Shown here: one piece after another, positions 60,939-64,000 of the stretch
How the letters are laid out: the number at the start of each line of letters is the position of its first letter
Position numbering within the stretch: the stretch's first letter is position 1
DNA from: Heliocybe sulcata
Taxonomy: Eukaryota > Basidiomycota > Agaricomycetes > Gloeophyllales > Gloeophyllaceae
Assembly (NCBI GenBank): GCA_004369045.1
Contig: ML213516.1
Coordinates: 211,579-275,578, forward strand
Direction: 5' to 3'
DNA length: 64,000 nt
Translations under genes and position numbers: made by a program
Notes under the pieces: model-generated
The model's input: only the letters and a program-made list of their open reading frames with translations
What the model was told of the DNA's origin: nothing
Database searches by the model: none

Positions 60939-61416
60939 GGTTACTGATTTATGACTTCGTTCTCTAGTAGGACCATGGTTATTCTAGCTTCGAAAGCAGC
61001 TCCCACTGCTTCGCAGCGATTGAAAAGCGGCTGTCGGTCCCGCTGACCATCCAACTGGCGGCGAAGTCGAAGCGCGTGTATAATAGTAGTCAAGGACCCT
61101 GTGGCCTAATCCTCGACGCCATCCAACTGGCGAGCGTATCATATATTTTGCGGTATTTTGTGTATCATGATTCATGACCACAATATGAGTCGGTGTGTTG
61201 CGGCTACCTATCTTCGTCCAGCGCACGTTTGACCTTGCAGTGCACCGAATCATTGTTGCCCTGAGTCGGGTACGTATCGCATCATACGGATCCTGCATTG
61301 TTCCACCCACAAGGGCAATGCAAAGCCGCACTCGGCGGGCGGGATTCGCACGCCACAAACGCGTCTCCGCGCTTCTCCGGATCCGGGACCGCAGAGCGAG
61401 TCACAGCTAACGGCCG
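60939..61416. other. Upstream region of the HSP20-domain gene
   Basis: It contains CCATCCAACTGGCG twice (61047-61060 and 61119-61132), the second as part of CGCCATCCAACTGGCG with inverted ends. No gene is seen. Confidence 0.4.
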
Positions 61417-61424
61417 TATATATA
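61417..61424 (+). promoter_or_regulatory. TATA box of the HSP20-domain gene
   Basis: TATATATA lies 38 bp before the chosen ATG at 61462. This position makes the in-frame ATG at 61435 too close to be translated from the main start site. TATA promoters are common for inducible genes, which fits a heat-shock role. Confidence 0.55.
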
Positions 61425-61461
61425 CCAGGGCACGATGGGAATTGTTCTTCCCTTCTTCACA

Positions 61462-62623
61462 ATGGCATACAACTACGCGTATGGTGATCATGGGCCTTAT
61501 GCGACAACACCAACGACGCCGACAACATACGCAGCAAGTCCTTGGGAAGAGCAGTTCGAAGACGAGCAGACCGCTGGCACGCCAGTCGACCAGCCTGGGC
61601 TACTAGCGCCTCAGCAGCATGCTGTGTATCAGCCGCCGCAGACCGTACAGCTGGAAGAGTCTGTTCCTGTTGTACCGAGTCAACCCAGATATAGCGGGTA
61701 CAGTGCTGATAACGCGAGAGCGGTATATGATACTGCTAGCGTCGCGTCAGATGACGCGAGGACGCGTTTGGGCGTGGACACGACGCGTTCCCGAACCATC
61801 CTGCCCGTGAGGACATCGCCGCAGCGTGCACACACGCAGGCGTCCCACCCTTATAGACGGGCATCGCACGCTCAAGGCAAAGCGGCCGCGTCTGGCAGTG
61901 CTACCAAAACCCACGCTCGTCGGTTGACTGACGATCTGAAGAGTCTCGCTGTGGGGGTTACGCCTGGTTCTACTACGACCGTCTCTTGTCCTGCACTCGG
62001 CCGCAAGCCGAACACAGCGCCATCCGGTAGCGGTGGGACTCCGGGTTATCGAGCAGCAAGGTGCGTGATCGGATGTCTCACCCGGATGGAGGTCCCCTGA
62101 GGGACATCGCGCTCTCTCCATCTGATCGTCAGCTCGCCACTTGCCTCGACTGTCACCTCAGCGGAAGATAACCAGCCGCAACCGCAATCAGACGCCACAC
62201 CTCTCAAAAGATACAACATCCGCACCGACGTACATTTCAATGCAGAGACGAACACAATGACTGCCATGTTCGAGATCCCCGGCGTGAAGAAGACTGATAT
62301 AAAGATAATGCTGTCTAGATGCCCATACAGCAAGGCGAAGCAGGTTACAGTCAGAGGTATAGCTAAGTCAGTACTGCCTGACGATGCAGCGGCAGCGGGG
62401 TTCTTCACCACGCGCGAACGACACCATGGCGAATTTAAAAGGACGCTGGTCGTTCCTTCGGACGCCGAGGTGCGTGGCAAGCATGACAGATTCTATTCCT
62501 CATCGTGAGGTTCTACAGGCCAACGCGATCCAGGCCGAGTTCCAAGATGGCATCCTCATTCTTCGTGTCCCTGGAGGAGAGCCTGCGGAGCCATTTGATC
62601 CAGAATCTATCCAAGTTATTTGA
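61462..62623 (+). CDS. Small heat-shock-like protein with C-terminal HSP20/alpha-crystallin domain
   Basis: The N-terminal 200 residues are disordered and Pro/Ser/Thr/Gln-rich (YGDHGPYATTPTTPTTYAAS). A 71-nt-class intron joins YRAAS to SPLASTVTSAEDNQ. The C-terminal alpha-crystallin domain reads YNIRTDVHFNAETNTMTAMF, EIPGVKKTDIKIML, VTVRGIAK, RERHHGEFKRTLVVPSDAE, ANAIQAEFQDGILILRVPGG, ending with EPFDPESIQVI, an IxI-like tail. The last intron (about 62470-62518) starts GTGCGT. The long disordered N-arm is unusual compared with 150-200 residue Hsp20s. It probably is a holdase chaperone in the cytosol; the large linker could drive assembly. The TATA position and the A at -3 and G at +4 support the start at 61462. 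Confidence 0.85.
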
Positions 62624-63015
62624 GCCGCAAAATCTCTTGATTGACTTTAAGCCCCTCGATGATTTTATGGCCCTTAATATTTCCCGGTGCTCATTGACCC
62701 TTTAGCCTATCTATTAATCGCATCCCCCGCTCCGTCATGTTGGCTCGATTTATCTCTTGCATGGACTCACCACTGCTCTAGATGCATGTACGTATACCAC
62801 ACAAAGTGCTGCTTGTATCCCTACCATTTTTGTTCGTTACTCTCCCATCTTAGTTCCAGCCTGGCACGTATGGTAGTTATTGTCTCTGCTATCGGCTCTG
62901 ATCAAATGAAGTAATTTTCCACCAGGTCTAGCAGGCGCGGATGTCAGTACAATCAAGAAGACATAGGCACTTGCACGGTAAGGAGGTGTGCTCCGTCACG
63001 ACGAAGCTGTCAAAA
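62624..63015. other. Convergent intergenic region
   Basis: 3' flanks of the HSP20 gene and SEH1. No gene or repeat is seen. Confidence 0.5.
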
Positions 63016-64000
63016 TCAGTCTGCTACAGCATGCTCCATATCGACGTCTCCTTGTGACTCTTCCGCTTGTTCGACGCTAAGATGCCCCGCCGCTCTCCAG
63101 ACATTGCCGATCGTGGCCTTCCAAAGCCGGACACGGCCATCATTACCAGCCGATGACAAGACGGTTCTATAGGGCGAAAGTGAGTAATCAGTTCTGAATA
63201 GTATGCCGGCACGCACCCTGTGATATTCCATTCTACTCGCCCGACAGCCAGTCTACAAGCAAAGCGCCGCATGAGGCTACATTGTCTGGAGGATAGACGA
63301 GAACGCTCACTTATGGTCATCGAAATCAGCAACGATACTGGCAGTCCACTTCCCCTCCTCCTCCTCGCCCAGGACGGACATGTCCAGATCACTGTCCTGC
63401 GCTGGAGGCTTCACTCTCCATATCCGCACTCGTCCGTCTCGGCCACCAGTGGCAATCATGTGGTAAGAGCGACCGCAGGAGGGTGCCCATGAGACGGAGG
63501 TCACAGCATAAGCTGCTCGGCTTTCCGACTCTGCTGGTGGTGCGGTCCCTTCGGAGGCATACGGGTCCAGAGCTAATACTGCTACTGGGCGCCGCGCAGC
63601 TGTTAGTTGGATGATCTGCTCTTCACATTCAGTGACCTACATCAGGCTAGAAGGGATAGGCAGACGAACCTTGACGACGCCGCTAACCCCGGCGCCGGCA
63701 GCGATGAGTTCGCCCCAGTATTTATCTTTGCACCAGGAGATACACCATCCGCCATCGGCTTCGCGACTGCCCATTCCAGGCCGTGACAAGGGCTGATTTT
63801 GCGATTGCTGCAATGCATGGGCGACGAGGCTCGGGTTTGTAGCGTCCAGAGAGGCGTGAGTTTGGGTGGGGGTGGCAAGGGCAACTGTGTGAGACATAGA
63901 GGTCGCAGCGGGGCTGGAGGAAGGGATAACTTGGACATCGACCTCTTCTGACAGCTGCCATGTCGTTAAGGAGGGCTGTTCTACGCATTCGTAGATTCGA
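63016..64000 (-). CDS. SEH1: Nucleoporin/SEA-complex WD40 protein Seh1, 5' part missing
   Basis: WD40 beta-propeller shared by the nuclear pore Y-complex and the SEA/GATOR2 complex that controls TORC1. Visible parts are GGWCISWCKDKYWGELIAAG, RPVAVLALDPYASEG, AAYAVTSVSWAPSCGRSYHM, IATGGRDGRVRIWRVK and VLSSAGNDGRVRLWKATIGN, ending VWRAAGHLSVEQAEESQGDV and DMEHAVAD. Three introns or so occur. The start and first blades lie beyond the right edge of the window, so only the C-terminal part is present. The call rests on WCKDKYWGE and SWAPSCGRSYHMIATGGRDG, which are Seh1-like rather than Sec13-like. Confidence 0.88.

Overview
This is a window from a filamentous basidiomycete nuclear genome, most likely an Agaricomycete and possibly Polyporales (the order is inference). 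The support is dense genes on both strands, many 45-80 nt GT-AG introns, family members typical of mushrooms (an atypical G-alpha with a large insertion, expanded SDE3/MOV10-like helicases, a rhodopsin-like membrane protein), and two eukaryotic tRNA genes. Gene models were built by joining exons at splice sites by eye, so single exon borders can be wrong even where the family call is firm.

Layout. 0-8.4 kb: an SDE3/MOV10-like SF1 RNA helicase (A), a coiled-coil protein and an exomer ChAPs cargo adaptor. 8.4-12.7 kb: a gene-free stretch with decayed tandem repeats. 12.7-14.4 kb: a bHLH-zipper regulator. 14.4-17.9 kb: no gene I can name. 17.9-23 kb: a RUS/DUF647 protein and a 7TM rhodopsin-like protein. 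24.5-31.2 kb: proteasome ATPase RPT6, tRNA-Val(UAC), a basidiomycete nucleotidyltransferase-like protein and the mitochondrial Mg2+ channel MRS2. 32-34.1 kb: a single-pass membrane protein and a small unknown. 35.4 kb: a 366-bp TA-flanked MITE. 36.4-44.4 kb: helicases B and C in tandem. 44.6-52.5 kb: tRNA-Val(CAC) with an intron, an oxysterol-binding protein, a conserved membrane protein, a NIPA-type Mg2+ transporter and GPI-anchor enzyme PIG-A/GPI3, the last two sharing a short divergent promoter. 53.5-64 kb: an unusual G-alpha, aspartokinase HOM3, an HSP20-domain protein and the nucleoporin SEH1, cut by the right edge.

Most genes are unrelated housekeeping functions. The accessory theme is the three intact helicase paralogs (A, and the tandem pair B/C). 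All three carry a complete SF1 motif set and share an intron that splits the Walker A codon. B and C also start with one CCCH and three U1-like C2H2 zinc fingers. By family they may act in small-RNA silencing or defence against foreign RNA, but that role is inference. The other notable signals are a predicted 4-nt micro-exon in the G-alpha gene next to a G3 box lacking the catalytic glutamine, and two GC-AG introns.
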